From Monoplex corrugatus (Eukaryota; Mollusca; Gastropoda; Littorinimorpha; Ranellidae), in NCBI GenBank assembly GCA_030674185.1, contig JAPXFY010000023.1, positions 24,301,116 to 24,365,115 on the forward strand: a DNA stretch of 64,000 nt. Reading direction: 5' to 3'. Below are positions 32,497-45,549 of this stretch, in pieces. Below the pieces are notes generated by a model. It was not told where the DNA came from. It did not search any database and was given only the letters and a program-made list of their open reading frames with translations. The stretch's first letter is position 1. Each line of letters opens with the position of its first letter. Made by a program: the position numbers and the translations under genes.

Positions 32497-32985
32497 AATG
32501 GGCATAGCATAGTGGGTAAACATCAGACTTCCAATAGGAAGGGCCTGGGTTCGATCCGCCTAGAACCTCTGCCTGGTGGGAAAAAGATGGATTTTTTCCC
32601 CAATCTTCCAGGTCAGCATGGGGGCAGTCTTGCCACTGTCTAGACCCATCTATCATGTGTATACGCACACAAAATGTCAAATATGCAATAGTATGCATGT
32701 TAAAAATCCTGTAAGCCATGTCAGTGTCTGGCTTATGGAAACATGAAAACACTGCAATAGTACGCATGTTCAAAAATCCTGTAAGCCATGTCAGTGTCTG
32801 GCTTATGGAAACATGAAAACACTGCAATAGTACGCATGTTCAAAATCCTGTAAGCCATGTCAGTGTCTGGCTTATGGAAACATGAAAACACTGCAATAGT
32901 ACGCATGATAAAAAATCCTGTAAGCCATGTCAGTGTCTGGCTTATGTAAACATGAAAACACCCACCATGCGCGCCCATCAAAAAA
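32497..32985 (+). repeat. tRNA-derived SINE with four internal 69-bp tandem units
   Basis: The head has TAGCATAGTGGGTAAACA (A box) and CTGGGTTCGATCCGCC (B box), about 35 bp apart. A body of about 130 bp follows. Then four units of 69-70 bp (starts near 32687, 32756, 32826 and 32895) each contain CCTGTAAGCCATGTCAGTG and GGCTTATGGAAACATG. The last unit runs into CACCCACCATGCGCGCCC, which looks like the normal SINE tail. Only one tail segment would be expected, so it has been amplified internally. Confidence 0.8.
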
Positions 32986-33104
32986 GAAAACGTTTAAACA
33001 TAATAGACATATAAACAACTTATCTTTAGTTCAGAAGATCACCATGGTTGCAGGAGGACGTCTCACCTGAAACAGAAAGAAAAAGCCGTTATATCCGAAA
33101 CACA

Positions 33105-33490
33105 CACACATTCACACGCACACCCTGCCCAAGGCCCCCCCGCCCCCTCCCTCCCCAATCCCGTCCCGCCCTCCTCATCCCCCTTCCCTCCCTCCCCATC
33201 CCAATCCCTTCCCTCCCACCACAACCCTTCCCTCCCACCCAACCCCCTTCCCTCCCACCCCTCCCACCACAACCACCCTTCCCTCCCACCCTTCCCAACC
33301 CTTTCCCTCTCTTCTCAACCCCTTCCCTCCCACTCAACCCCCTCTCTTTCCCCTTCCCGACTTTCCCAAAAATGTCCCCGTCCTCCAACACCTCTCCCTA
33401 CCTGTTTCTTTTCCTCTCCCACATTTTCCCTCTACCAACATCCCCCATTCCACCCCCACCCACCCACCCCCCCCCCCCAAAAAAAAAGTA
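33105..33490. repeat. C-rich low-complexity tract
   Basis: CCCTCCC and TTCCCTCCC units ending in a poly-C then poly-A run. Pro/Ser frames are artefacts. 33491-34260 holds no gene: a TGCCTATAAGCCGTC motif occurs twice (33571, 33612), and a degenerate ACTCAGAGCAACT unit recurs three or four times between 33840 and 34020. Confidence 0.85.
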
Positions 33491-34289
33491 CAATTAACCA
33501 TAAGCAATAAACATCAAGGTCAAACAATAAAAGTATCCCCTCTTGTCTCCAGCTTAACCCGTTTAATGCCTATAAGCCGTCAGCTGACGTCGACAAAAAG
33601 TGTTGCTATATTGCCTATAAGCCGTCCGCTGATGTTGTAGGAGTTTTCCCATTTTTCGTTCACAACTGTGCGAGCCAGTAAGCACACAGGAATGCTGCAC
33701 GGCGAGCTATAAGTGTCTACAATATAAAAATAGGATGTAAATTAGGATACATCATAGGGAAGACACCTTTATTGTCGCTAATCATGCTATGTGATCATAA
33801 TCATGCTAAGATTACATCATTATAATCATGATAAGGTTCTTGGAGCAACAAGCTGAAACACCTAGTTCACAATACTATTGTTGTGATAATGTCAAGATAT
33901 TCAGAGCAACTGGAAAATGTAATACAAAATATTATCATAAAAATAACAAGATACTCAGAGCAAGTCGAATGTGTTCCCCAACATCATGACAATACTAGAT
34001 ACTCAGAGCAACTGCAATATGTATTCCACAATATTACCAACACGCGTCTGTAAATTATTTCCAGAAAAGAACATCCAAATTCCTGAAAAAACATCCAAAA
34101 ATCAAAATATTCAAATTTAACATTACAACACACCTAATGAAATAATAGGAAGTTGTAAAAGCAGTGGAAATTTAAATTCACATATTCAACTTTGATTAAA
34201 AAAAATCAGTCAAACTAACTTCACATTTTATTTCTTTTAGTTTTTGTAACCGGAATAACAACCTTAACTTGGAGAACCACCAATTGGAG

Positions 34290-34706
34290 ACACCATATTT
34301 TGGAGAACTTAGAGAACACCAGTAATGTGTTCAGTGAAACACAGTAACTTGAACACGAAGCTGGACAACAAATAATTGAACAGTAATGAACATAAGTTGG
34401 AAACTACAAACTTGAACAGTAACCAGAGATACAAAACTGAACATAACTGGACACAAACTGAACATAACCGAAGCTACAACTTAAATAATGGAGAACACAA
34501 ACTTGAACAGTAACTGGAGAACTACCAAACTTGAACAGTACTGGAACCACCAAACTGAACATAACGAGAACACCAAAACTTGAACAGTAACCAGGAGAAC
34601 AAGAGTGACATGGAGAACAACAAACTGGAGAAGAGTAAACTAGAGAACAAAAGTAAACTCGAGAACAGCAGTAACCTGGAGAACAACAGTAAAGAGAAGA
34701 ATAACA
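34290..34706. repeat. GAGAACAACAGTAAC minisatellite, left part
   Basis: Degenerate units of about 17-24 bp (GGAGAACAACAGTAACCT type). The array is split by R1 copy 2 and resumes at 35179-35470. Confidence 0.8.
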
Positions 34707-35178
34707 TTGTCATTGCTATTTTTTTGTTTAAAGACCAGCTAACTATGTAGAGTCATATTAAGGCTATAACTGTTTCAAAATATTACACAATGCTTCAAAC
34801 AGGTAAAAAAGAAAAAGAAAATTAAGACACATTCCAATGCATTTGTGCACATAATCTAAGGAGATGACCCTAGCACTAAAGCATATACAAAAAAACAGGC
34901 CTAAATTACCTAAAATTGATTCCCCATATCTCATTTCCCTAATTCAAAATGCCTTATATACATTACCCTATTATCAATCCTTTAGAGAAAGTATAAACTC
35001 TTTCCGAGTACATACAGTGAAACATGACCACAAGCAAAAAATTGATAGGAAAAAATGACAGAAGCAAAAGAAGCAAGGCAAAGAAAACAATAGAAGAATT
35101 ACAGAAAAGAGGAAATTTCTACACAAAATTTCCGGAGGGTGGGGATACTTTATACTGAAAGAGCACCCAGCTTCCCAC
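34707..35178 (+). repeat. Repeat R1, copy 2
   Basis: A 472-bp copy with the GTTTAAAGACCAGCTAAC start and the GGAAATTTCTACACAAAATT end. The flanks AGAGAAGAATAACA (34693-34706) and AGAGGAGAACAACA (35179-35192) resemble a 14-bp duplication with two differences, but the target is itself repetitive. Confidence 0.8.
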
Positions 35179-35470
35179 AGAGGAGAACAACAGTAACTAG
35201 AGAACATAAATGGAGAACAACAGTAATGAGAACAGTAACGTGAAGAACAGTACCTAGAGAGCAACAGACTTGATATGAACCTGAAACAAAAGTAACTTAG
35301 GAACAGTAAGATGGAGAACAACAGTAATGAGAACAGTAACGTGAAGAACAGTAACCTAGAGAGCAACAGACTTTAGGATAATGGTAACCTGAAGAACAAC
35401 AGTAACTTAGAGAACAACAGTAACATTGAAAACAACAGTAACTTTAAGTACAACGGTAACTGTGAAATCA
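35179..35470. repeat. GAGAACAACAGTAAC minisatellite, right part
   Basis: Continuation of 34290-34706. 35471-36200 beyond it is AT-rich and has a CA run at 36038-36062, a poly-C run at 36089-36107 and no gene. Confidence 0.8.
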
Positions 35471-36202
35471 AACAGGTAAGCTAATGAATGATGACAATGA
35501 ATTGAAGAAAAAAAATGTAATTCTTTTTTCATGAATGAGAGAGTACTGATGAACCCTGAACTTTCCTATTTCAACCTTTGTCAAGTGAACAATTTTGCCT
35601 GAACGTCAGCACATACTGTACTTTTCTTTGTTTTGTTTTCCTTCAGTGCTGTTGTTATTTTTTGTTTATTTTTTAAAGAGAACAGGTGGTCCTTCAAATT
35701 GTTCCCACATGAATTGTGAGTCACTTTAATTTTAGCTGTGCTTGAAGCTAGACCATCTCTCTGCTTTATGTTTTTATGTCAGTTTTCCATTTTTTGTAAT
35801 AAGACTTCCTTGCTCTTCACTTTTTTCCGTTTTGATTCTTGTCTAATTTCTTGTCTAAGAACTCCTTGTCTTTTTTTCTATTTTAGGTTCCTACTATCTG
35901 TATCATGGAAATTGTCTTTTTCCTTTTCTTTCTGGATTTTGTCTCCCATATCATTTTATATCTTAAGGAAAAGTTCCTTGTCCTTTTTCAAAATGCAGAT
36001 TCATCAGGAGAAGAATCTGTATTTGTGCACCAAACTACACACACACACACACACACACACACAGACTCATGCCCATCTCCACATAAACACAGCCCCCCCC
36101 CCCCCCCCCCAACGTCCTATGCCCAGCAAAGTGAGAAACCATACAAGATTTGAAAAAAAAAAGAATGAAAGAATACAAGACCACACATATGATTATATGC
36201 TA

Positions 36203-37860
36203 AGCTACGCACAAAAAGTTAAGGATCACTATGAGAAAACAGGTGCGTAATAAACTCAGTTCGCTACTGTTATTTATTTCTCAGTCCAGCCAAATTGTTA
36301 TGAATTCTTGTTCAGCTGTAAGTGGGCGATGTTGTGTTAGTGCGAAAATTGCACGGGATTCTCTACTACTGAGCTTGGCCGCAAACGGAAAAGCGGAAAC
36401 TTGCGAAAAAGGACCTTGTTTTGGACCGTTCTGCCTGAACACATTGCACAAGCCAGATGGAAAAACCATTAAGCACGTGCAAGCACTGCTTCTTTATGTG
36501 TGAGATGCTGTCTCTTGCTTGGCTTTATAAGAAGACATTCCACCAGTAGTAGGCCTGATCTGACAATGCCTCCACGACGAAAATTGAGCGAGTTTGAGAG
36601 GGGACGAGCTGTTGCATGGTTCCAAGATGGTGTTCCTAAGGGAGAAGTGGCCAGGCGACTTCAGGTGTCCATCTCGGTCATTGTCAGACTAATTCAACGC
36701 TTCACAGCCACTGGGAGGGTCCATGAAAGACGCAGATCTGGTCGACCGAAGAAGACAAACCCACGTGAAGATCGTCTCATTGAACGACAAGCCCTGCAGA
36801 CAAGAACAGCCTCTTCCAGCATCATTCGAAGGCAGCTGAGAGTGGCTACTAACATCAACATCAGCCAGCAGACCATATGGAACCGCCTTCATGGGTTTAA
36901 CCTCCGTTCTCGTCGCCCAGCTGTACGGCCACGCTTAACTCCAGCTGTACGGCCACGCTTAACTCCAGCCCATAGGGCAGCACGCCGCGCCTTCTGCAGA
37001 CGTCACGTGAGGTGGACACGTCAGCAATGGTCCCAGGTCCTGTTCAGTGATGAATCACGCTTCACCATGAACCACAACGACGGCCGACTGAGGGTCTGGA
37101 GGCGCCCAGGGCAACGCTTTATTGACACCACTGTCCAAGAAAAGGTGGCCTTTGGTGGAGGTTCTGTAATGGTCTGGGGGGCCTTCAGCCTTCACCGCAG
37201 AACACCCTTGTATCATGTACAGGGTAACCTGACTGGCCTCCAATACCGGGATGAGATCCTTCGACCGCTGGCTGTGCCTACACTGCAGCAGATGGGACTG
37301 ACGGCTGTCTACCAGGATGACAACGCTCGCCCCCACAGGGCAAGGGTGGTCAACGACTTCCTGCAGCAGTCTGGAGTCAACAGAATGGAGTGGGCAGCAT
37401 GCAGTCCCGATCTCAACCCGATTGAGAACCTCTGGGATGAGCTGGATCGCAAAGTGAGGAGCAACCACCCCCCTCCCAGGGATGCCCAACACCTCTACCA
37501 GATGCTGCAGGCTGAGTGGCAGGCGCTTCCACAGAGGATCTTCACCAACCTGGTCAACTCGATGAGGACTCGCTGCGTCGAGTGCCAGAACAGCCATGGC
37601 GGTTACACGCATTACTGAACTTTTGGGAGCATCAGAATGCCCTGTCTTGTGATTTCAATGACTTTGGGAAATCAAATTTCGATACGTACCCACTTTGATC
37701 AAATGTACACACCAAACGATTGCTCGAAATTGAAGGCAATTGTGTATCGTTATCACTAAAGCATGGAATTAAATGTTTGCCAAACTTCAACGCATTGGCT
37801 TTCTTATTTTGAATGTTATGAATGTTTGTGCAAGTGATCCTTAACTTTTTGTGTGTAGTG
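36203..37860 (+). mobile_element. Tc1-type DNA transposon, family B, copy 1 (1,658 bp)
   Basis: Inverted ends (36205-36230 and 37833-37858) differ at one position and share CACAAAAAGTTAAGGATC. A TA flanks each side (36201-36202, 37861-37862). One uninterrupted transposase frame lies inside. A second copy on the other strand at 60581-62212 confirms the boundaries. The terminal two bases differ between the two ends, so the true end may be inset by two. Confidence 0.94.
36566..37618 (+). CDS. Tc1-type DD34E transposase (family B), intact frame
   Basis: 350 residues from the ATG at 36566, which is chosen because the homologous start (MP-x-RRKLSEFERGR) is shared with the second copy; the frame stays open upstream. 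Bipartite helix-turn-helix with an RSGRPKK linker, then FSDES, QDDNARPH and SPDLNPIENLWD; 34 residues separate the second Asp from the Glu. Sequence and ends differ clearly from family A, so it is a separate lineage. One anomaly is a 24-bp tandem duplication that repeats AVRPRLTP between the DNA-binding and catalytic parts (36919-36966). The other copy has it once. The duplication keeps the frame but may alter the inter-domain linker. Confidence 0.94.
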   Translation: MPPRRKLSEFERGRAVAWFQDGVPKGEVARRLQVSISVIVRLIQRFTATGRVHERRRSGRPKKTNPREDRLIERQALQTRTASSSIIRRQLRVATNINISQQTIWNRLHGFNLRSRRPAVRPRLTPAVRPRLTPAHRAARRAFCRRHVRWTRQQWSQVLFSDESRFTMNHNDGRLRVWRRPGQRFIDTTVQEKVAFGGGSVMVWGAFSLHRRTPLYHVQGNLTGLQYRDEILRPLAVPTLQQMGLTAVYQDDNARPHRARVVNDFLQQSGVNRMEWAACSPDLNPIENLWDELDRKVRSNHPPPRDAQHLYQMLQAEWQALPQRIFTNLVNSMRTRCVECQNSHGGYTHY

Positions 37861-38014
37861 TATGTCAAAGAAAAAAAAGCAAGCACACTCATAACTCACA
37901 CACACACACCATATGCACACACAAATATTACATGCCCCTTAAAAAACAAAACAAAAAAATGCACATACAGAAACCACATACACACAGTAACAAAAAAATT
38001 TCAAATAGAAAATG

Positions 38015-38136
38015 AACTGCTACTGCCAAATGGCTCACCACAGCCATGATCTGACCCAACAGCAAAATGCTGCACACTCAAAATGTCAGCATAGTCCTAG
38101 TACATGGCCCACCAAACCTTCACACAATACATGCAC
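38015..38136. repeat. Duplicated block, copy 1 (near-identical copy at 39450-39560)
   Basis: GCCATGATCTGACCCAACAG and GCAAAATGCTGCACACTCA recur at 39486-39521 in the same order. No coding capacity. Confidence 0.75.
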
Positions 38137-38148
38137 ATCACACCACTT

Positions 38149-38698
38149 TACTTTACTTTTATTATTGTTTAAAGCCCAGCCGACTGCGCAGAGCCATATC
38201 AGGGCTATAACCGCTTCAAAACACACAAAACTTCAACAGGGGAAAAAAAAAAAAAAATTAAGTACACATATCAATGCATTTGCGCACATAATCTAAGGAC
38301 ATGCCCCCAGCGTAGGATCATTCCATCCGATTTATCGCACATGGGAGATTTAAAAAACACACCTGAATACAAATATAAGCATACATAAGGACACCAAAAC
38401 ATATAAAAACAGGCATAAATTACCTAAAATTGCTTCCGCATATCTCACCTCCTTAGAACCAAAAATGCACTTAATACATGTACCCAATTATCAATCTGAA
38501 GAAAAAGCACGTAAGACTTTATCGAAAAAATACAGGTGAATGGACCATTAAGGCAGAAAATAAGTAGAAATGACAGAAAGCAAGGCAACAAGGCAGAAAC
38601 AAAGAGAGTGACAGAAAAGAGGAAATTTCTAGCACAGAATTTCCAGAAGGTGGGGATACTATTTATACTGAAAGAGCCCCCGGCAACCCAACGGGGGG
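38149..38698 (+). repeat. Repeat R1, copy 3 (550 bp)
   Basis: A complete copy flanked by a perfect 12-bp duplication, ATCACACCACTT, at 38137-38148 and 38699-38710. This fixes both ends: TACTTTACTTTTATTATTG at the start and a CCCCCGGCAACCCAACGGGG hairpin-like end. Confidence 0.9.
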
Positions 38699-38789
38699 AT
38701 CACACCACTTATGATGCACTAAAGATCACAATAATTCTGTTGTCACTTCACACAATCCACCAAGAAGCAGTGAAGATCACAATGTTGCC

Positions 38790-38990
38790 GCTGATGTCCC
38801 CCATGCTTGTCAACAGCACACAGTGTCAATACTGCTGATGTCCCCCATGCTTGTCAACAGCACACAGTGTCAATACTGCTGGTATCCCCCATACTTGTCA
38901 ACAGCACACAGTGTCAATACTGCTGGTGTCTCCCATGCTTGTCAACAGCACACAGTGTCAATACTGCTGGTGTCCCATGCTGCCAGCAGC
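38790..38990. repeat. 44-bp minisatellite, about 4.5 units
   Basis: The unit GTCCCCCATGCTTGTCAACA plus GCACACAGTGTCAATACTGC is repeated head to tail. 39040-39185 beyond it is a T-rich tract. Confidence 0.9.
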
Positions 38991-39449
38991 TAGTCATGAA
39001 CCACCGAAGATCCTGCTAGAAACCGGTTTGCAATCTACACAGTATGGTCTTTTTTTTCTTTCTTTTTCATTTTTTTTTTTTTTTTGCTCATTTTTTTCCC
39101 TTCTTTTTTCCCTTTTCTGACATTTTTTTTTGTTTTTTTTTGTTTTCCTTTCTTTTTTTTGTTTTTGTTTTGTTTTGTTTTTTTCAATTAGCACGGTCAC
39201 ACACATACACACAAAACTGGTCCAGGAACTGTCATAGGCATGTATTTGTGGTTGTTGCTGTGCCGCTTTCTGTTCTTGTAGGGGATACATTCTTCTGTTG
39301 CAGCTTGCCAACAGATTGAATGTTTCCCTATTTTCCCTCCAATTTTTCATTTTTCCTATTTTTCCTTTCCTCTCTCTCTTTTTCCACCTGACCTAGCACA
39401 AACCTGTAAATACAAACACTATGAAAGCAACAAAGGACTTTTTCCATAT

Positions 39450-39965
39450 CCACAAGCTGCTATTGCCAAATGGCCCACCACAGCCATGATCTGACCCAAC
39501 AGCAAAATGCTGCACACTCAGAGTATCAGCATAGTCCCAATACATGGCCCACCAGACCAGCCTGAGGTTAAGGTCACTCTCCTATATGTGTGCTACCACC
39601 TACAGTGTGCTGGGCTACATCAGCACTAGACTGCTGCCATCACAAAACCAGCCTGAAGATGGGAACACTCCCCTCTGACTGTGCTACCATCACAAACCCA
39701 GCCTGAAGGCCACGGCACTCCCATCTTGAGTGTGCTGCCACCTACAGTGTGCTGGGCTCTTGATGGTTGCACGTCATGTCAGATCCAAGTCATTACTTCA
39801 TTGTTCCCATCAGAAAACCAGCCTGACTGTTAGGCCATCTACAGTACCTTGGGCTCTTGGTGGACAGCACATCTTCACATTATGCAAACAGCCTGAAGGT
39901 AGTTGCACTTCCTCTGAGTGTGCTGTCACCTATAGTGCGCCAGCTTTTTGTATATCACGTCACAT
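39450..39965. repeat. Duplicated block copy 2 and degenerate AGCCTGAAGG repeats
   Basis: 39450-39560 repeats 38015-38136. It is followed by four or five degenerate units of about 80-130 bp, with ACCAGCCTGA, TGTGCTACCACCTACAGTG and TGCTGGGCT. 39966-40428 is AT-rich without features. Confidence 0.6.
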
Positions 39966-40429
39966 AATTGTCAAAATGAGCTGGGTGGGCCTGAAAGCAG
40001 GCAGCATTTACTGTGAAATCGCTATTCGTGAATTTTGTGAATACTTCGACAACAGGGACTGAAAACTTCTGGTCATTAGGGCGATACTGCTTTGCTTTCA
40101 TCTTGTTAATATTCTGACAAGATTTACTTAACTATGGTGCAAATTTCAATGATGCTGTACTGAAAACCTACTGCCCTGCCCAGATACTAATTGTGCATCA
40201 AACGTTTACTGAAGTCTATGGAAAAACATTACAATAATGCGTAACAAATGTTTGTAGTTTTGTAATCTCAAACCACAATTTATAATCACAAACCACAATC
40301 TAATTGTTAAAGTTCCTAATCTAACAATTTTCTAACTGAACACAAATTTCATGGCACTATGCAGTTCCATGTCCAGTTTTAAAAAAAAAACATCAACAAC
40401 AACACTCATGGTATGAGTACAACCGGTGT

Positions 40430-40957
40430 TATTGTTATTTCTGTTTAAAGCCCAGCTGACTGTGTAGAGTCATATCAGGGCTATGACAGTTTCAAAACAT
40501 ACCTCAACAGCAAACAAACAACAACAAAAAATAGGGGGAAAAGTATGCTTATCAATGCATTTACACACATAATCTAAGGAAATGCCCTGGCTGTGACCAA
40601 CTTATTGCACAGGGGATTTAAAAAACACATCTGAATGAAAAATTTTAAATAAATATAACTAAGGACACTAAAACATACACCTAAAATTGCTTCCGCGTAT
40701 CTCACTTCCCTAGAGTCAAAAATGCACTTAGTACAAGTACCCAATTATCAATCCTAAGAGAAAGTATGTAAGACTTTATCGAACACATACAGGTGAATGG
40801 ACCATTAAGGCAGAAAATGACAAGTAGAAATGACAGAAAGCAAAGCAACAAGGCAGAAACAAAGAGAGTGACAGAAAAGAGGAAATTTCTAGCACAGAAT
40901 TTCCAGAAGGCGGGGATACTATTTATACTGAAAGAGCCCCCGGCAACCCAACAGGGG
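40430..40957 (+). repeat. Repeat R1, copy 4
   Basis: Full-length-type copy from GTTTAAAGCCCAGCTGAC to the CCCCCGGCAACCCAACAGGGG end. I could not find a clear flanking duplication. Confidence 0.8.
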
Positions 40958-40979
40958 AATATACCCTTCACAGCTTCTG

Positions 40980-42340
40980 AAGGGCTGTCTCACACACACA
41001 CACACACACACTTTAATATCAATAACAAGACACTTGCACAAATACAAAAAAACAACAATAAAAACCTGCCATCAAAAAAACAACAAAAAACACACACACG
41101 CATTTAACATCAATAAGAAGACACACAAATACCAAAAGACTACCCACCCTCAAACACACACACACAAACCACATTACACACATACACTCCTGCACACACG
41201 CACATGAAAGATGGTCATACGTTTACCCACACACATACATGTATGCATAAACACACACACAACACTCACTCACACACACACTAAAGAGATGGTCAAGAAA
41301 TCAATCTTCACACACACACACACATACACACACACACTTTAATATCAATGACAAGACACTTGCACAAATACAAAAAAAACTGCCATCAAAAAACAAAAAC
41401 AACAACAAAAAAACACACTTTAATATCAATAAGAAGACACACAAATACCAAAAGACTACCCACCCTCAAACACATACACACAACCACATTACACACATAC
41501 ACTCCTGCACACACGCACATGAAAGATGGTCGAGCGTTTACCCACCCACATACATGTATGCATAAACACACAACACTCACTCACTAAAGAGATGGTCAAG
41601 ATATCAATCTTCACACACACACACACACTTTAATATCAATGACAAGACACTTGCACAAATACAAAAAAAAAAACAAAAAAAACTGCCATCAAAAAAACAA
41701 AAACAAAACAAACAAAAAACACACGCACTTTAACATCAATAAGAAGACACACACACAAATACCAAAAAACTACCCACCCTCAAACACACACACACACACA
41801 ACCACATTACACACATACACTCCTGCACACACACACACACGAAAGATGATCGAGCGTTTACCCACCCACATACATGTATGCATAAACACACACACAACAC
41901 TCACTCACACACAACACTAAAGAGATGGTCAAGAAATCAATCTTCACACACACACACACATACACACACACACACTTTAATATCAATGACAAGACACTTG
42001 CACAAATACAAAAAAAGAAAAACCTGCCATCAAAAAACACAAAAACAAACAAAACCACACACACACGCACTTTAACATCAATACGAAGACACTCACACAA
42101 ATACCAAAAAACTACCCACCCTCAGACACACACACGCACACACAACCACATTACACACATACACTCCTGCACACACACACACACACACGAAAGATGGTCG
42201 AGCGTTACCCACCCACATACATGTATGCATAAACACACACACAACACTCACTCACACACACACACACTAAAGAGATGATCAAGAAATCAATCTTCACACA
42301 CACACACACACACACTCACTTTGATATTAATAACAAAACA
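40980..42340. repeat. CA-rich tandem repeat, four units of about 290-350 bp
   Basis: The marker CTTTAATATCAAT(A/G)ACAAG occurs at about 41011, 41338, 41628 and 41975, and a variant at 42320. Each unit also carries GAAAGATGGTC, ACATACATGTATGCATAAAC and AGAGATGGTCAAGA. The same module reappears inside the ~1-kb units downstream. Confidence 0.85.
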
Positions 42341-42658
42341 CCCACGCAAATACCAAACAATACCTGTCCTTTAAAAAAAAAATTAAAACACATACACACA
42401 TTTTTTTTTTTATATATTGTTTTTGTTTAAAAACCAGCTGACTGCGTACAGCTATATCAGGTTTATAAGCATTTCAAAGCACACACAAGCACATACAAAT
42501 GATGGTGATGGTTATGATGATGATGATGATCATCATCCCAATGACAATAATATACTCATGATAATAACATCAATAATAATGATGTACAGACTCTCTCCCC
42601 CACAATCAGCTTAACACAAAGTCCACTAGAATCACATTGATATGAAAATCAACACATA

Positions 42659-44275
42659 TACTACACGTCATTATTGAAGGGCCAGGAACGTTTTTGTGTC
42701 AATTTTTGAAAGGAGAAATAACCTATTTTCTCTTACTCTTTTCTCCAATTCGTTGCCGTAACTGAATGGATAAGAGCTCAGACAACATTGCAGTTTCCTT
42801 TTGGCACGTGTTTGGGGATTTGCCGATTTGCAATGGGCGGCCCAAGGAAGACAATTTCCACACGAAATTGTCGAATCTTCAGCAGGGTCTCTCTGACGAC
42901 GCAGGCAAGGTAGCGACAAAATTCGCTTTGCACGTGCAAGGCAAGCCCTTTTTGAACACTACTCCAGCCAAAGTTGCCCGCAGACGAGGATAAAAAGGAC
43001 CTGTTCTTGGTTCGTTTTAACCATGCTTGCAAGACGACGGATGACGGATGAGCAGCGGGGGAGAGCCCTCGCTCTGCTTGATGAAGGCCTAGCGCAGCGG
43101 GAAGTTGCTAGACGACTTGAAGTGTCGCATTCCACAATCCAGAGACTGCTGGAGCGCTTCAATGAGACTGGAGCAGTCCAGGAAAGGCGTCACACGGGTC
43201 GACCCAGAGTAACGACAAGACAGCAAGACCGCTACCTTGCCCTCTCCGTCCTGAGGGAAAGGGCATCCACTGCGGTGACCTTGAGGGGTCAGCTGAGGGA
43301 CGCAACAGGTGCTAACATCAGCTGCAGCACGGTGAGAAGACGGCTACATGAGGCAAACTTGAGGTCACGGAGACCGGCCGTCCGACCCGTGCTGTCACCG
43401 GTCAACAGAGTGCGCCGCATGACCTAGGCCAGGGAGCACGTGACCTGGACAAGGCAACAGTGGGCCCGGGTCTTGTTTTCGGATGAGTCCAGGTTCACCC
43501 TGACCTTTAACGATGGCCGGGCTCGGGTGTGGCGACGTCAAGGGGAGAGGTTCGCTGACACCACTGTCCAAGAGCATAACCGGTACGGCGGCGGGTCGGT
43601 GATGGTGTGGGGTGGCATGAGCCGTGGTACCCGGACCCCCCTGCTCCCCATTGACGGCATCCTGAACGGGGTCCGGTACCGGGACGAGGTTCTGGCGGCC
43701 GTGGCACTGCCTGCGCTTGTGGACCTTGGTCAAGGCGCCATCTTCCAGGACGACAATGCACCTGCGCATCGAGCACGCCTTGTGACCGACTTCCTGGAGC
43801 AGCATGAAGTCGTCCGTATGGCCTGGCCAGCGTGCTCACCTGACATGAACCCAATTGAACACCTCTGGGATGTGCTCGGGAGGCGCATCAGGGACAACCA
43901 CCCCCCACCGGGCACCCTGGCCAGGCTGGTCGACATCCTGCAGATCGAGTGGGCGGCCATCCCTCAGGACACACTCCGTACCCTTGTGGGGTCGATGCAT
44001 CGGCGCTGTGAAGCATGCATCCAGGCTCGGGGCGGACACACGCGATATTGAAAACAGATTGGCCAAATCTGACACTTTCTGTTTTTTGAAAAGGGGGGGA
44101 TGTTCCTTTAAATGCATGTGCTGTTCACTAATGGGTCATTGTGCTAATTTCTTTTTCCAAAACAGGTGTGGAAATGATGAAATAAAACATAGAATCAATT
44201 CTAAACATTGTCAATTATTTCAACTTAAAATTAGAGAGGAAGGAAGAAGTGGCCCTTAAATTATGATTAGGAGTA
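42659..44275 (+). mobile_element. Tc1-type DNA transposon, family A, copy 3 (1,617 bp)
   Basis: Full length, same terminal repeats as copy 1, TA at 42657-42658 and 44276-44277. It is inserted into a unit of the 1-kb array; the empty site can be read in the sister unit near 47320 (AACACATATACCCCTCACAG). Confidence 0.96.
43023..44051 (+). pseudogene. Family A transposase with a nonsense codon
   Basis: The same length and start as copy 1, but the Trp codon in RRMTWAREH is TAG (43426-43428), cutting the protein after about 134 residues, just before the catalytic core. The rest of the frame is undamaged. Small differences from copy 1 include D-M-N-P-I-E for D-L-N-P-I-E near the catalytic Glu. The truncated product would hold only the DNA-binding domain. 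Confidence 0.92.
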
Positions 44276-44316
44276 TATATCCCTCACTGCTTCTGAAGGG
44301 CTGTCACACTCACAGG

Positions 44317-44362
<46 letters not shown>

Positions 44363-45509
44363 TAACATCAATAACAAGACACAATTATCAAGAAAATACC
44401 CACCCTAAAAAAACAACAAAAACCACACAGCCACATTACACATTCACTCCTGAATGCGCGTGCGCACGCACACACACACACACACAGACACTTTAATATC
44501 AATAACAAGACACACAATTATCAAGAAAATACCCGCCCTCAAAAAAAAGAAAAAAAGAACAAAACACACACACACAACCGCATTACACATACACTCCTGA
44601 ATGCGCGCGCACACACAGAGAGACACTTTAATATCAATAACAAGACACACAATTATCAAGAAAATACCCGCCCTAAAAAAACACACACAATCACAAAACA
44701 TAATTATACACTCCTTAACACACACACATTCATTCACAAACACATAACCACATTACACATACACTCCTGAATGCGCACACACACACACACACACATGTAC
44801 ACACACACATGAAATATGGTCAAACACATACCCACACACATATATACATAAACACACACACAACACTCACTCACACATACACATTAAAGAGATGGTCTTC
44901 ACACATACGCGTGCGCACGCACGCATGCACGCACAGACACACACACACATACACTTTAATATCATCAGCCCTCAAAAAAAAGGAGAAAAAACAAACACAC
45001 ACACACACTAGTTCTGTTTTTTACTGTTTCTGTTTAAACCCCAGCCGACTGCGTAGAGCCATATCAGGGCTATAAGCATTTCAAAGCAAATACAAAACTT
45101 CAACAGCAAAACAAAAAAAGAAAGAAAAGGTAAGTAGGCCTACACATGTCAATGCATTCGTGCACATTTGGAATCGACCTTCTTTGGTATTAACCTCTCT
45201 CCAGTTACCCACACACACTCTGTTTCAACTCTCTGAGGAAAAGATGGGAAGAAATGATACAAATGATGATGATCATCATCATCATCATCATCCCAATGAG
45301 AATTCATTTCAGTTCATATTGCTTATAGCCCAGCTGACCACTAGCCCAATGAGAATAATATACTCATGATAATGATAACATCAATAATAATGATGTACAG
45401 ACTCTCTCCCCACAATCGGCTTAACAGAAAGTCCAGCAGAATCGCACTGATATGAAAATCAAGACATACACCCCTCACAGCTTCTGAAGGGCTGTCAGAC
45501 TCACAGGAA

Positions 45510-45549
<40 letters not shown>

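Noticed and set aside
32497..32570. Functional tRNA gene
   Set aside because: A and B boxes are present but the anticodon arm and acceptor stem do not fold convincingly, and a SINE body follows.
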